A stretch of DNA of 9,487 nucleotides from positions 1-9,487 of the forward strand of contig DNHN01000054.1 in the NCBI GenBank assembly GCA_003485825.1. Reading direction: 5' to 3'. This DNA is from Bacteroidota bacterium (GTDB lineage: Bacteria > Bacteroidota > Bacteroidia > NS11-12g > UBA9320). The position numbers and the translations under genes are program-made. Position 1 is the first letter of the stretch, and each line of letters starts with the position of its first letter. The notes below the pieces were generated by a model that was given only the letters and a program-made list of their open reading frames with translations, was not told the DNA's origin and ran no database searches. Below are positions 1 to 8,109 of the stretch, one piece after another.

Positions 1-1
1 T

Positions 2-583
2 TTAATACTCGTGGTAGGTGTTTTCTTATACTTTAAATATGAGGAAGAATACGTGCAAAAATCCTGGGGTTACTTTGTTTTATTGACAGGTCTGGCAGCT
101 GGTGTGGCGGCGTTCGGTCATTTAGATATCTTAGCGTTAGGCACACGAGGGTATCTTTTATTTATATCTCGCTTGCTAAACATACTCTCGATGCTTGGAT
201 TTGTAAAAGGAGTTTTAGATCATTTTGGCTATACCAATCGAGTGCCTCAACTGGGTAATTATCTATTATTTGCAGGTGTTTTTATCTGGCTTTTTTATTT
301 GAACATCAACTACTTGGGAAGTAAAGAGGCATTTACACCAGTAATTGTGTATGCAGTAATTGGAATGCTGATTATTGGTGCTCCTCATTTTATATTAGCA
401 ATTCGAGAAGTCAAGCAGCCATCACTCTTTGTATTGGTAGGCATTTTACTCATGGCAATATCTGCAGTGATATTCAAAGCAATACCAGAAGGTAGCGGAA
501 TAAAACCCTCAGATGTTAGCCATATTCTCATCGCATTCTCCTTAGTATCGCTTACCTTAGGATTTAAAAAAACGTTACCTTAA
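2..583 (+). CDS. Multi-spanning membrane protein, 5'-truncated, function unknown
   Basis: The reading frame is open to the left edge (codons from base 2 read L-I-L-V-V-G), so the GTG at 11 is probably internal and the true start lies outside the window. About 194 residues are visible. Counted from the GTG, hydrophobic segments lie near residues 20-40, 47-67, 82-101, 109-129, 138-157 and 168-184, plus the end of one at the left edge, giving six or seven helices and little soluble domain. Histidines fall in or beside helices (GHLD near 37, APHF near 125, SDVSHIL near 170). The topology resembles small seven-helix proteins of Bacteroidota such as the DUF6962 type, but this is from memory and weak. 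The stop codon TAA directly abuts the ATG of the M28 peptidase, so the two genes are very likely co-transcribed and translationally coupled. No function can be assigned. Confidence 0.8.
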   Translation, partial: LILVVGVFLYFKYEEEYVQKSWGYFVLLTGLAAGVAAFGHLDILALGTRGYLLFISRLLNILSMLGFVKGVLDHFGYTNRVPQLGNYLLFAGVFIWLFYLNINYLGSKEAFTPVIVYAVIGMLIIGAPHFILAIREVKQPSLFVLVGILLMAISAVIFKAIPEGSGIKPSDVSHILIAFSLVSLTLGFKKTLP

Positions 584-1996
584 ATGAAAGTAAAACCTAC
601 CTTCCTTCTTGCTATTCTTTTACTAAGTAATTTTATCTATGCTCAAGATCAGGCAGATGATAAGGGTGACTCACTAGTGATTCGTTCTATTTTTGATGAA
701 GCGTTAATGAATGGTGAAAGTTATAGTCACCTTAACTACCTGTGCAAGAAGATAGGAATGCGGATAACAGGTAGCCAAGCTGCAGAAGATGCTGTGGTAT
801 GGTCTAAAAGTGTGGTAAAAGAGTATGGCGTCGACAGCGTATATGTTCAGAGCGTAGAGGCTGAGCATTGGGTTAGAGGAGATAAGGAGTTGGTAGCTAT
901 TAGTGACGAGGGGATTTTACCACTCCATGCATGCGCATTGGGTGGATCTGTAGGTACGGATGGAGTGCTTGAGGCTGATGTGGTAGAAGTAAGTGGTATA
1001 GAAGAATTAAAAGCGTATGGTGTGGGAGAACTTGAAGGGAAGATAGTCCTCCTAAATGAGCCGATGGATAAGAAAATGATAAACACCTTCAATGCCTATG
1101 GAGCGTGTGTGTCTCAGCGGTACAGTGGTGCGTCGGAAGCTGCCAAAAGAGGTGCTGTAGCCGTATTGGTGCGATCACTAACTACACTTACAGACGTATT
1201 TCCTCATACCGGAAGTATGGGCTATGAGAACGGGGTCACGAGAATACCTGCTGCGGCTTTAGCTACACAGGATGCAGATGTATTACACCGGTATATTGAT
1301 AGTTTGGGTACGGTGAAGGTGATTATGAATCTTAACTGCTACACGAGTGATAGAGTAGTAAATACCTACAATCTCATCGCTGAAGTAAAAGGGTCCGAAC
1401 ACCCTGATCAAATTATTGTTTTCGGGGCGCACATAGATAGCTGGGATAAAGGAGAAGGAGCCCATGACGATGGAGCAGGTGTGGTGCAGTGTATGGAAGT
1501 GCTTAGGCTTTTTAATAAAATGGGTCTAAAACCTAAAAATACGATACGTATGGTGCTTTACATGAATGAAGAAAATGGGAACAGAGGTGGGAAGACCTAT
1601 GCCGAAAATGCGAAAGCGATTGATGAGAATCATATCTGTGCTATAGAAAGTGATAGGGGAGGTTTTTCACCTAGAGGATTTAGTATAGACGGAACAGATA
1701 GCCAACAAATAGCGCTCGCTAACTTCCACGAAATTTTAGAGCCCTATGGCTTGCACTATTTCAAAAAAGGATACGGAGGTGTAGATATAGGCCCGCTAAA
1801 GAGAGAAGAAAATCGGGTGAATGAAAATTTATTTTTACTGGGTTTGTACCCTGATTCACAGCGGTACTTTGACTATCATCACTCAGCTGATGATGTTTTT
1901 GAAAATGTAAATCAGCGTGAGTTAGAATTAGGAGGAGCCAGTATGGCTGCAATGCTGTATCTAGTAGATAAGTATTGGTACCTCTTTAGCGAGTAA
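584..1996 (+). CDS. M28 family metallopeptidase, carboxypeptidase Q-like, exported
   Basis: The 470-residue product begins with a signal peptide (K2, K4, hydrophobic 6-15, cleavage near A20-Q21). Residues about 45-100 hold the family's opening region (IGMRITGS at 57-64, AEHWVRG at 93-99). Residues about 125-245 fit a PA-type insert (EGKIVLLNEP at 151-160). The M28 catalytic core follows. H283 and D285 lie in GAHIDSWD, D295 in GAHDDGAG, E329/E330 in MNEENG, D357 in IESDRGG and H433 in YHHSADD. Spacing from H283 to D295, E329/E330 and D357 agrees with my memory of human carboxypeptidase Q, so both zinc sites and the general base appear intact. By family, it would cleave dipeptides or N-terminal residues with two zinc ions. 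There is no extra C-terminal sorting domain after the core, so a periplasmic location is more likely than type IX secretion. The ATG directly follows the upstream stop codon. The exact substrate is unknown. Confidence 0.95.
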   Translation: MKVKPTFLLAILLLSNFIYAQDQADDKGDSLVIRSIFDEALMNGESYSHLNYLCKKIGMRITGSQAAEDAVVWSKSVVKEYGVDSVYVQSVEAEHWVRGDKELVAISDEGILPLHACALGGSVGTDGVLEADVVEVSGIEELKAYGVGELEGKIVLLNEPMDKKMINTFNAYGACVSQRYSGASEAAKRGAVAVLVRSLTTLTDVFPHTGSMGYENGVTRIPAAALATQDADVLHRYIDSLGTVKVIMNLNCYTSDRVVNTYNLIAEVKGSEHPDQIIVFGAHIDSWDKGEGAHDDGAGVVQCMEVLRLFNKMGLKPKNTIRMVLYMNEENGNRGGKTYAENAKAIDENHICAIESDRGGFSPRGFSIDGTDSQQIALANFHEILEPYGLHYFKKGYGGVDIGPLKREENRVNENLFLLGLYPDSQRYFDYHHSADDVFENVNQRELELGGASMAAMLYLVDKYWYLFSE

Positions 1997-2039
1997 TTTA
2001 TTTCTTATTTTCTTGCCAAAAAATACCGATACTTGTATA

Positions 2040-2780
2040 ATGAAAAATACACTGATCTTTTGTTGTTGTATGCTACTGGTGTTTTCTGCTAGTGCACAGT
2101 TAAAGCCTTTTAATGCTTCCTTAGGATTTAACTGGAATGGGACTCAGCGTGTTCCGAATGAAATCCCCACAGCGTTTTTTAATGACGTTAATTTTGCAAG
2201 TCAATACGATTTTTATTCTACACTTAATCGCGTATTCAGTGAGTATGGAGTAGGGTTCAAAGGAAATCGTAAGAATATTTATTTTGACTTCTCCGTGCTA
2301 CAGGGTACAGACTATATTACTTCTTATCACAGCGATTATTTCAATATTGGGGATACCTCATATATCAAAAGCGAAGACTATGATGTGAGTAGTGCATTGA
2401 TTGGACTGAGAAGCGCTGTACGGGTAAGTACTCCCAGTGACCAGCGGTTTGTGGTACACTATAGTTTTGGTGTGGAAGGGTTACTTGCCTATGATGTAGA
2501 TGCAGGTGGGCAAGCAGTGATTAGAGAGAGTGATTTTAGTAGGTCCAATGAAGCCAGAACCTATATAGATCCTAGTTTTTATGGGTCTTATGGGAATGCC
2601 AATATTGTCCAAAATGTGGGCTTGGCTTTTAAATTCGGGAAAGATGAAACAAAGTATCCACTGAATAAAGCTTACCTTGAAAGTGACTTCCAATTGCTCA
2701 ATAACTTTACGTTTATAGATGGCACTGCTTCTCAGTACCGCACCTTCGGGTTGATATTGGCCTTAGGCTATCAGTTTTAG
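2040..2780 (+). CDS. Small secreted protein, probable outer-membrane beta-barrel
   Basis: I place the start at the ATG at 2040, giving 246 residues that open with a clear signal peptide (K2, hydrophobic 4-16, cleavage SASA-Q at about 19-20). A TTG at 2013 in the same frame would add nine polar residues ahead of it and is unlikely. The mature part has alternating, aromatic-rich strands, for example 78-88 (KNIYFDFSVLQ), 117-130 (SSALIGLRSAVRVS), 136-149 (RFVVHYSFGVEGLL), 190-200 and 234-246. It ends in LGYQF; a terminal aromatic residue is typical of proteins inserted by the BAM machinery. The likely fold is a barrel of roughly 8-10 strands. A run of cysteines (C8-C10) lies inside the signal peptide and is followed by no lipobox-like site, so it is not a lipoprotein. 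It lies 43 bases after the peptidase and may be co-transcribed. Function is unknown, and a periplasmic beta protein is an alternative. Confidence 0.8.
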   Translation: MKNTLIFCCCMLLVFSASAQLKPFNASLGFNWNGTQRVPNEIPTAFFNDVNFASQYDFYSTLNRVFSEYGVGFKGNRKNIYFDFSVLQGTDYITSYHSDYFNIGDTSYIKSEDYDVSSALIGLRSAVRVSTPSDQRFVVHYSFGVEGLLAYDVDAGGQAVIRESDFSRSNEARTYIDPSFYGSYGNANIVQNVGLAFKFGKDETKYPLNKAYLESDFQLLNNFTFIDGTASQYRTFGLILALGYQF

Positions 2781-2793
2781 ATAATGGTTACTG

Positions 2794-2869
2794 CAGTCAT
2801 GTGACTTGCAATCCTCATATATCGTATAGCGTTCTGATGCAAGAATAACAAGAACAACCAATATGACTG
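2794..2869. repeat. Nested inverted repeat between convergent genes; possible weak terminator
   Basis: The 122-base gap between the barrel gene and the large minus-strand gene contains CAGTCAT at 2794-2800 facing ATGACTG at 2863-2869. Inside it, CTTGCA at 2805-2810 faces TGCAAG at 2838-2843. Both arm pairs are perfect. A competing local hairpin pairs AGTCA (2795-2799) with TGACT (2802-2806). None is followed by a T-tract on either strand, so this is not a standard intrinsic terminator. The position suits transcription end or transcript stabilisation for both genes, but chance is possible with arms this short. Confidence 0.3.
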
Positions 2870-2902
2870 ATGTCTAACTTAGGATTGTACCCATCACTAT
2901 AC

Positions 2903-5900
2903 TTAATCTTCTGGCTCTAATTTACTGAGGAAGTTAGCTACCGTACGCGGGCTTGCAGATCTTATTCTAAATCTACCTTCACTCATCTTAGGACCTTTTT
3001 CTTTAATGATATCATTGAATTCTTTATCCGTGCTGGCCACTGTTACACTACCGATGTAGTAGTCAATATAAAACCAGTCGTATTTACTGATCTCTAAGTA
3101 TATCGTGTATCGGGTGTTACTTCTTCGCTTTGTAATGGCTACTCGTGCATCTATCTGTCGGTTTACTTGTTGTCCATTTACAGTAGCTACATGAATGGGA
3201 TCATAACTCAGAAACTGTCTGGTAGTAGGAGAGTAGTGTAGACTCATCTTACTGAAGAATAAGTTTCGGTCTAGATCTCCCTGAGGTTTAAGCTCTCCAG
3301 AAGACGCGGTATATTCTGTGGCTTTATCCAATTTTCTATCATCGAGGTATTCTGCCATAGCATTTACTACAAACGTGTTGTTATTGTCAGCTAGTGGATT
3401 CCCATCGGCGTTCTCATTCATAACGGCGGCTATTCTAGCATAGCATTCATCTGGTAGCTTTATGTTTAAGGCAAGTATGGAGTTGATGATAAATGAGGAG
3501 TCACTCGGTAGCTTTTTCAAATTACCTGCCATTAGTCCGTTGAAGTTTTCATCTACAGCCATGCCAAAGTTTAATTTTCCTTCGGAATAGACTTCTTGAG
3601 TACGGTTATTAAAAGATAAGAAACTTCCGCGTTTTGCTCCTTCCATTAGTTTCATGGAATCGCCCACAAAGAAGGTCTTATTATCTTCATCATAATAGAA
3701 GATACCTGTGTCAGAAGTGATTTCCATATCTGCATAACTGCGTTTAAAGTTAAACATGGAAGGGTAGATATGAACACTGTCGTTTGCTATACTTACCGCC
3801 GCATACATCTTTCTGCGGTCTTCGTTTAGTATCTTTTCTGCTGGGATAATGATATCTTGAGGATCTGGCTGACCGCTGTATCTGAACCAGGCACTAGGAT
3901 ATAGATCAAGACTGTGAAGTGGTTTAACATATCCATTAAACACAAGGTCTTCTTCATGGCTGCGGAGTTCTGTTTCTCCTTTGAACCCTATCATTGGGCT
4001 TATCGCAAAAGCAGCGGAATCTCGTATCACTCCACTGGCCAGTACTGTGGTGTCACCTTTACCTTTTACACGCATCTTATTGAAGTAGATTACCTGCTCA
4101 GTATTGTGCTTGTCTTTATACCTATAGTAAGCTCCACCACTTATAGCATATCGGCCGTCTATTTTTAGGTCAGCATCAAATAGCTCGTGGTTTTTATTGT
4201 CTCTAGCGGCTAGCATTTTAGACTGCTTAAGACGCTGCATATCTGCATCTTCGTGGATTTCTACTTTTCCTTCAAATGGGAATACTCTACTATCAGCTAC
4301 ATCTATGTAGGGCACCTTTTCTGCGTATATGATGCCCGACTTTATATCAAACAGCGCTTTGGTACTTTCAAAACGAAGACCTTGTTGTTCATACTTGCTG
4401 CTTATGAAGTAGGATTTTTCTTTAGCTAGGAGTGGTCCTTTATCCAAGGCAATAGTCTGTGCATCCATGTCCCAAGTATACTCGTCCATAGAGCTAGCGT
4501 ATGCGTTAAATGGAAAGTTAGTAAGCTTGCCTTTTTCATTTTGCTTAAACTCACCTATTCGTGTAGTGAAATCTACGTGTGAATTCATGTTGTCTGAAGA
4601 GAAAGCAATCTTATCTGCAGTGATTGCACCGATTTCCACAGCTGATACTTTAGCATTTACCTCATTTGGTTTGTACTTCATGTCGGTAGATGTAAGTTTA
4701 GCCTTATCCCAAGAAAGCACACCACTACCAGCTATTTGACTACTGGTTTGCGTTAGGTTACCTGCAAATTCTTGTCCATCACGAAGCACCTGTACGGTAT
4801 GTCCATTGGTATTGACAAACATGGAATCCTTTGCTGGGAGCCATTTAGTTTGCACGTCTTTAGCAAATACATTGGGGTATTTCTCGGTTTCTTTTACAGT
4901 GTAAGATTCTGCTGCGGCGCTCGTATAGTCTGGTGTCATTAAGATATCCTGAGAGCTAACTTCTGCTCCTTGGAAATCTATGGTACCTTTAGCTGTAAAA
5001 CCTTCTTCACTAAGTTTTATAGCTATATCGCCAGAGCCTTTACCGTCATACATTGGGTAGGTAGTCATTGGTTTCTCGAACCCAAGAGAGTAGTCATCCA
5101 TTATTTTGGCCTCGTACCTAAATTCAGGTACGATACCTCCTGAGACAAATAGTCCAGGAAAACTTAGCTCTGAAGTAGTGAAATTATCCATGTTTTCTAT
5201 GGTAAAAGGATCTGCTTCAAAACGGAATCGCTCTTTGTCATACGCTCCATTGTGAATACTCTTCTTATCATAGGCTATAATAGCTCCCTTTTTACTAGTA
5301 AATCGAGGATATTCTGGGAAGCTGATGAGTCCTGATTTGTTAGAAGATTTATCTATCTCCAGAGTGCCATTGATGTCCCTGAGTACTGATTTTACAGCCA
5401 CTAGTCCACCTCTGCCGCTGAGGTCTTCAGTGAAGATTACCATCTCTTCTATATTGTCAGATGATATTTCGAAATTGAAGTAGTCAAACTCAAACTCTTT
5501 GGAGTAAAAATCAAACTTACCAGCGGTCACCTTGCCTCCAAAAGACATCCTACGCTGGTGTTTTAGGATAACCTGTTGCTCATGTGGGAAGGCATATACA
5601 CTTTGACTATCGCTAAACCTAAATGCACGTACACCCTCTATTACGAAAGTATTGTTTATCAAGTTCAAGAATGCATTGGATCTGGCAGAGATTACGGATG
5701 AGAAGCGGATGACATCATAATCCATTAATTTCATATGAGAAAGGACAGCGTGATCTAGCTTCTGGCGCACTTTTATGGTATCTGTAGCAGGATTAAAGAA
5801 TAAGTATCCCAAGTCAGCCAGTTCTACTATCTGAGGTTTAAGATACATCTGCTTACTGCCCATCCATTCCGCATATTCTCTAAATGTGAATTCTCGTTTT

Positions 5901-7291
5901 CTATTCTTCACTACAAAATCACGCATTTTAGACAGAGGGTGATACTTCAGCATACCTCTAGGTATTTTTTCGTAGCGTATTTCTTTATAAAAGTCCTTGG
6001 ACTCAATGAAGGCTTTTCCTTCTTCTCCTATCATGTCAAACTCTATCTGAGGCAAGTCAAGGTTCCAAATGACCTGATCCACGAAAATGTCTACTTCTTG
6101 GTCATCATTGAAAAAGGGTGCTTGTTCCAAGCCGTCTTTTCCACGTCTCATTACCAGTACTTTGCGGTCTAGATTAAGGTTGAAATTAAGTTTTGGATGA
6201 AAAATAGTCCCGCTGTCTGTAAGTATCGTAACCTCACTGGCTAGTGCTGTGATTTTACCTTCTTTTAAACTAAAGTACTCCGATTTAGCCAAGATCCGTT
6301 TCTTGTTTTTGTAGAAGATCTCTACGGTACTCGGACTTTCCGCACTTCCATTGGCTATTATTTCAGCTCCTTTCATAGCATATCCACCTTTGAATTTTAC
6401 GGTGTTATCCAAGTAAGAGCCTAGCTCTAAGTCTTTTTTGAATGAGGTAAATTGAGGAAATTGTGATTTCTCAAGACTAGCTTGATCAATGGAATTTGCA
6501 CTGCTTGCTCTATCCTTGAAGCTACCATACAAGGCGTTGGTCAAAAAATCGGCATTGTGAAAGAGTACCGTATCTATCTCTAGCTCAGCTCTGTTGAAAG
6601 CTAGAGCATAGTTTCCTACGATGTCAGCATAGATATTATCTATCCCAAAACCCACACGTTCCCAAGTTACTTTTCCTTTGGTACCTTCCCAGACATCGGT
6701 ATCTAAGAAATAGCTACCGGAGGTCTCATAAATAGTGATTTTATCTATCGTGGCTTGGCATACCAGATCTATATCTTTAAAGGCTATCTGCACCCGGTTA
6801 TTGTCAAATAGGAAGCGATAATTATCCGTGCTTGCATACCAATTTTTAGTATCCGATACATAGAGTAGATTATCTTTAAACAGGTTTCTAGAGGCTTCCA
6901 TGAGCGTTAGAAACGTACGATTACCAGACTGTATAGCTGGACTTAATGCTTTAGACCAACTGATATACTTCGCCTCGTCTATGGAGTCTTTGGCATAGAG
7001 CATCGTCTCAGTGAAGAGCACAAAGCTTGGTATCTTCATGTCATTTTGTAGCATCTGATTTGCTACGGTAATAATATTGCGCTGCTCTGGCTCTACAAAT
7101 TTTGCTGAGTCCCACTTTGTGGTAAAGACTTTTAGTATAGCAGCACCTTCTTTGGTATTGTCGCTTTTTATGAAGTCATTGAATTCTTGTATGAATACTT
7201 CAGGATTTCGAGAAAATGAACGTGGCTGAGCCATGGCTAAAAAAGCCAAGAAGAGAAAGGAAAGAGTGAGGTAGTATTTTTTTTGGAGCAT
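2903..7291 (-). CDS. Giant (1462-residue) exported beta-rich protein of unknown function
   Basis: I chose the ATG at 7291 because it opens a good signal peptide (K4, K5, hydrophobic 7-19, cleavage near A-Q at 21-22). The longer frame from 7324 adds 11 polar residues and overlaps prmA. Residues about 28-145 look helical. From about 155 to 430 and 535 to 1145 the chain is mostly short alternating strands with frequent G, N and D turns, resembling the general look of stacked beta proteins (LptA/OstA or AsmA-like). Residues about 440-525 form a helical insert. After 1150 it is mixed, with helices near 1266-1292 and 1305-1320, and ends in a strand pair (1402-1420) plus a helical tail. There are only two mature cysteines (178, 1283), and I see no catalytic motif, lipobox, transmembrane anchor or type IX sorting domain. 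It is probably periplasmic or on the outer membrane. I associate this kind of long hypothetical protein with Bacteroidota but know no function. The ATG follows the prmA stop after two bases, so the genes should share a transcript. Confidence 0.9.
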   Translation of the reverse strand: MLQKKYYLTLSFLFLAFLAMAQPRSFSRNPEVFIQEFNDFIKSDNTKEGAAILKVFTTKWDSAKFVEPEQRNIITVANQMLQNDMKIPSFVLFTETMLYAKDSIDEAKYISWSKALSPAIQSGNRTFLTLMEASRNLFKDNLLYVSDTKNWYASTDNYRFLFDNNRVQIAFKDIDLVCQATIDKITIYETSGSYFLDTDVWEGTKGKVTWERVGFGIDNIYADIVGNYALAFNRAELEIDTVLFHNADFLTNALYGSFKDRASSANSIDQASLEKSQFPQFTSFKKDLELGSYLDNTVKFKGGYAMKGAEIIANGSAESPSTVEIFYKNKKRILAKSEYFSLKEGKITALASEVTILTDSGTIFHPKLNFNLNLDRKVLVMRRGKDGLEQAPFFNDDQEVDIFVDQVIWNLDLPQIEFDMIGEEGKAFIESKDFYKEIRYEKIPRGMLKYHPLSKMRDFVVKNRKREFTFREYAEWMGSKQMYLKPQIVELADLGYLFFNPATDTIKVRQKLDHAVLSHMKLMDYDVIRFSSVISARSNAFLNLINNTFVIEGVRAFRFSDSQSVYAFPHEQQVILKHQRRMSFGGKVTAGKFDFYSKEFEFDYFNFEISSDNIEEMVIFTEDLSGRGGLVAVKSVLRDINGTLEIDKSSNKSGLISFPEYPRFTSKKGAIIAYDKKSIHNGAYDKERFRFEADPFTIENMDNFTTSELSFPGLFVSGGIVPEFRYEAKIMDDYSLGFEKPMTTYPMYDGKGSGDIAIKLSEEGFTAKGTIDFQGAEVSSQDILMTPDYTSAAAESYTVKETEKYPNVFAKDVQTKWLPAKDSMFVNTNGHTVQVLRDGQEFAGNLTQTSSQIAGSGVLSWDKAKLTSTDMKYKPNEVNAKVSAVEIGAITADKIAFSSDNMNSHVDFTTRIGEFKQNEKGKLTNFPFNAYASSMDEYTWDMDAQTIALDKGPLLAKEKSYFISSKYEQQGLRFESTKALFDIKSGIIYAEKVPYIDVADSRVFPFEGKVEIHEDADMQRLKQSKMLAARDNKNHELFDADLKIDGRYAISGGAYYRYKDKHNTEQVIYFNKMRVKGKGDTTVLASGVIRDSAAFAISPMIGFKGETELRSHEEDLVFNGYVKPLHSLDLYPSAWFRYSGQPDPQDIIIPAEKILNEDRRKMYAAVSIANDSVHIYPSMFNFKRSYADMEITSDTGIFYYDEDNKTFFVGDSMKLMEGAKRGSFLSFNNRTQEVYSEGKLNFGMAVDENFNGLMAGNLKKLPSDSSFIINSILALNIKLPDECYARIAAVMNENADGNPLADNNNTFVVNAMAEYLDDRKLDKATEYTASSGELKPQGDLDRNLFFSKMSLHYSPTTRQFLSYDPIHVATVNGQQVNRQIDARVAITKRRSNTRYTIYLEISKYDWFYIDYYIGSVTVASTDKEFNDIIKEKGPKMSEGRFRIRSASPRTVANFLSKLEPED

Positions 7292-7293
7292 AG

Positions 7294-8109
7294 TTATGCT
7301 AGTATATATTCTGTTTGTAACCAATTGTTGTCTATGTGTTTACTTACTAAAGTCAATCCGTGTGCCGTAGCTGCTTTTAGCTGCTCGTCTAGGTCTTGAT
7401 CTAAGAAGCCACAGAGAATAAGATGTCCACCGATATTCAGTTTAGCTACGAATTCAGGGAGTAATCTTAGGTTTATGTTTTTTACTATGTTGCTGACTAT
7501 GATGTCAAATTTTTCGGTCAGTTGGTTGACACTATCTGCCTGCTGTACTTCAACGTTTTTAGCCTTATTTAATTGTATGTTTTCCAGTGTATTTTCTACA
7601 CAGTTTGCATCGTAGTCTATGGCTAAAACTCGTTTGGCTCCTTTTTGTGAAGCTAGTATGGCGAGTAATCCGCTTCCACAGCCCATATCCAATACAGCTT
7701 TTCCCTCACAGTCTAGCCTTTCTAATGCAATTCCACTCAGTCTGGTAGTCTCGTGATGTCCAGTGCCAAAAGCCATTTTCGGCGTAATAATGATGTCGTA
7801 TTTGTATCCGCTGCTTGGATGAAAAGGTGCTCGGGCTTGGATATGCTCTCCGATGATCGCTTCTTTAAAGTTTTCCTCCCATGAAGCATTCCAGTTTTCA
7901 TCGACTACATCTGCAATTTGTTCAGGGACTAAGCTGAAATTAGCAAGTAGCTCTAGCATTTCAGTCCTATTGTAATTCTCTTCTTTGCAATAGGCAATAA
8001 GTCTTCCCTGTTCGTAAGAAGTTCCTTCATAACCAGCCTCTTGTAGCAAGAAACTCACGGTTTCTTCTAAGTCTTGGTCACAGATGATGTGTACGGCTTT
8101 GTAGCTCAT
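7294..8109 (-). CDS. prmA: Ribosomal protein L11 methyltransferase (PrmA)
   Basis: The 271-residue cytoplasmic enzyme is expected to trimethylate lysines and the N-terminus of ribosomal protein L11 using S-adenosylmethionine. The N-terminal substrate-recognition domain covers about 1-65. The linker carries the family's NWNASWEENF (72-81). FGTGHHETT at 114-122 is the PrmA signature. The methyltransferase core has motif I DMGCGSG at 141-147, the acidic AIDYD at 163-167 that binds the SAM ribose, and SNI at 206-208, corresponding to the family's catalytic N-I loop. It ends with the usual strand pair (LTLVSKHIDNNWLQTEYILA). It is some 20 residues shorter than the E. coli protein, as I expect for this phylum. 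It is the first gene of a minus-strand unit; the ATG at 8109 is the only start that keeps the full N-terminal domain. Confidence in identity is high; methylation of L11 itself rests on family knowledge. Confidence 0.96.
   Translation of the reverse strand: MSYKAVHIICDQDLEETVSFLLQEAGYEGTSYEQGRLIAYCKEENYNRTEMLELLANFSLVPEQIADVVDENWNASWEENFKEAIIGEHIQARAPFHPSSGYKYDIIITPKMAFGTGHHETTRLSGIALERLDCEGKAVLDMGCGSGLLAILASQKGAKRVLAIDYDANCVENTLENIQLNKAKNVEVQQADSVNQLTEKFDIIVSNIVKNINLRLLPEFVAKLNIGGHLILCGFLDQDLDEQLKAATAHGLTLVSKHIDNNWLQTEYILA

Noticed and set aside
847..1952. Minus-strand open frames of 60-81 codons inside the M28 peptidase gene
   Set aside because: They lie wholly opposite a well-supported gene with intact catalytic motifs and show low-complexity or unstructured translations; they are shadows.
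2013..2039. TTG start at 2013 for the beta-barrel gene
   Set aside because: It would put nine polar residues before a classic signal peptide; the ATG at 2040 fits better.
1997..2039. Separate promoter between the peptidase and barrel genes
   Set aside because: The 43-base gap is T-rich, but no good match to the TAnnTTTG element with a -33 TTG was found, so read-through is equally likely.
2481..2693. Minus-strand 70-codon frame inside the beta-barrel gene
   Set aside because: It is opposite a coherent signal-peptide/barrel gene and has no recognisable feature.
3914..6172. Plus-strand frames of 77-90 codons within the giant minus-strand gene
   Set aside because: The minus-strand frame is continuous over 1462 codons with a signal peptide; the short opposite frames are chance openings.
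7292..7324. Upstream start at 7324 for the giant exported protein, overlapping prmA by 31 bases
   Set aside because: It would put 11 extra residues before the signal peptide; the ATG at 7291, two bases after the prmA stop, is the better start.
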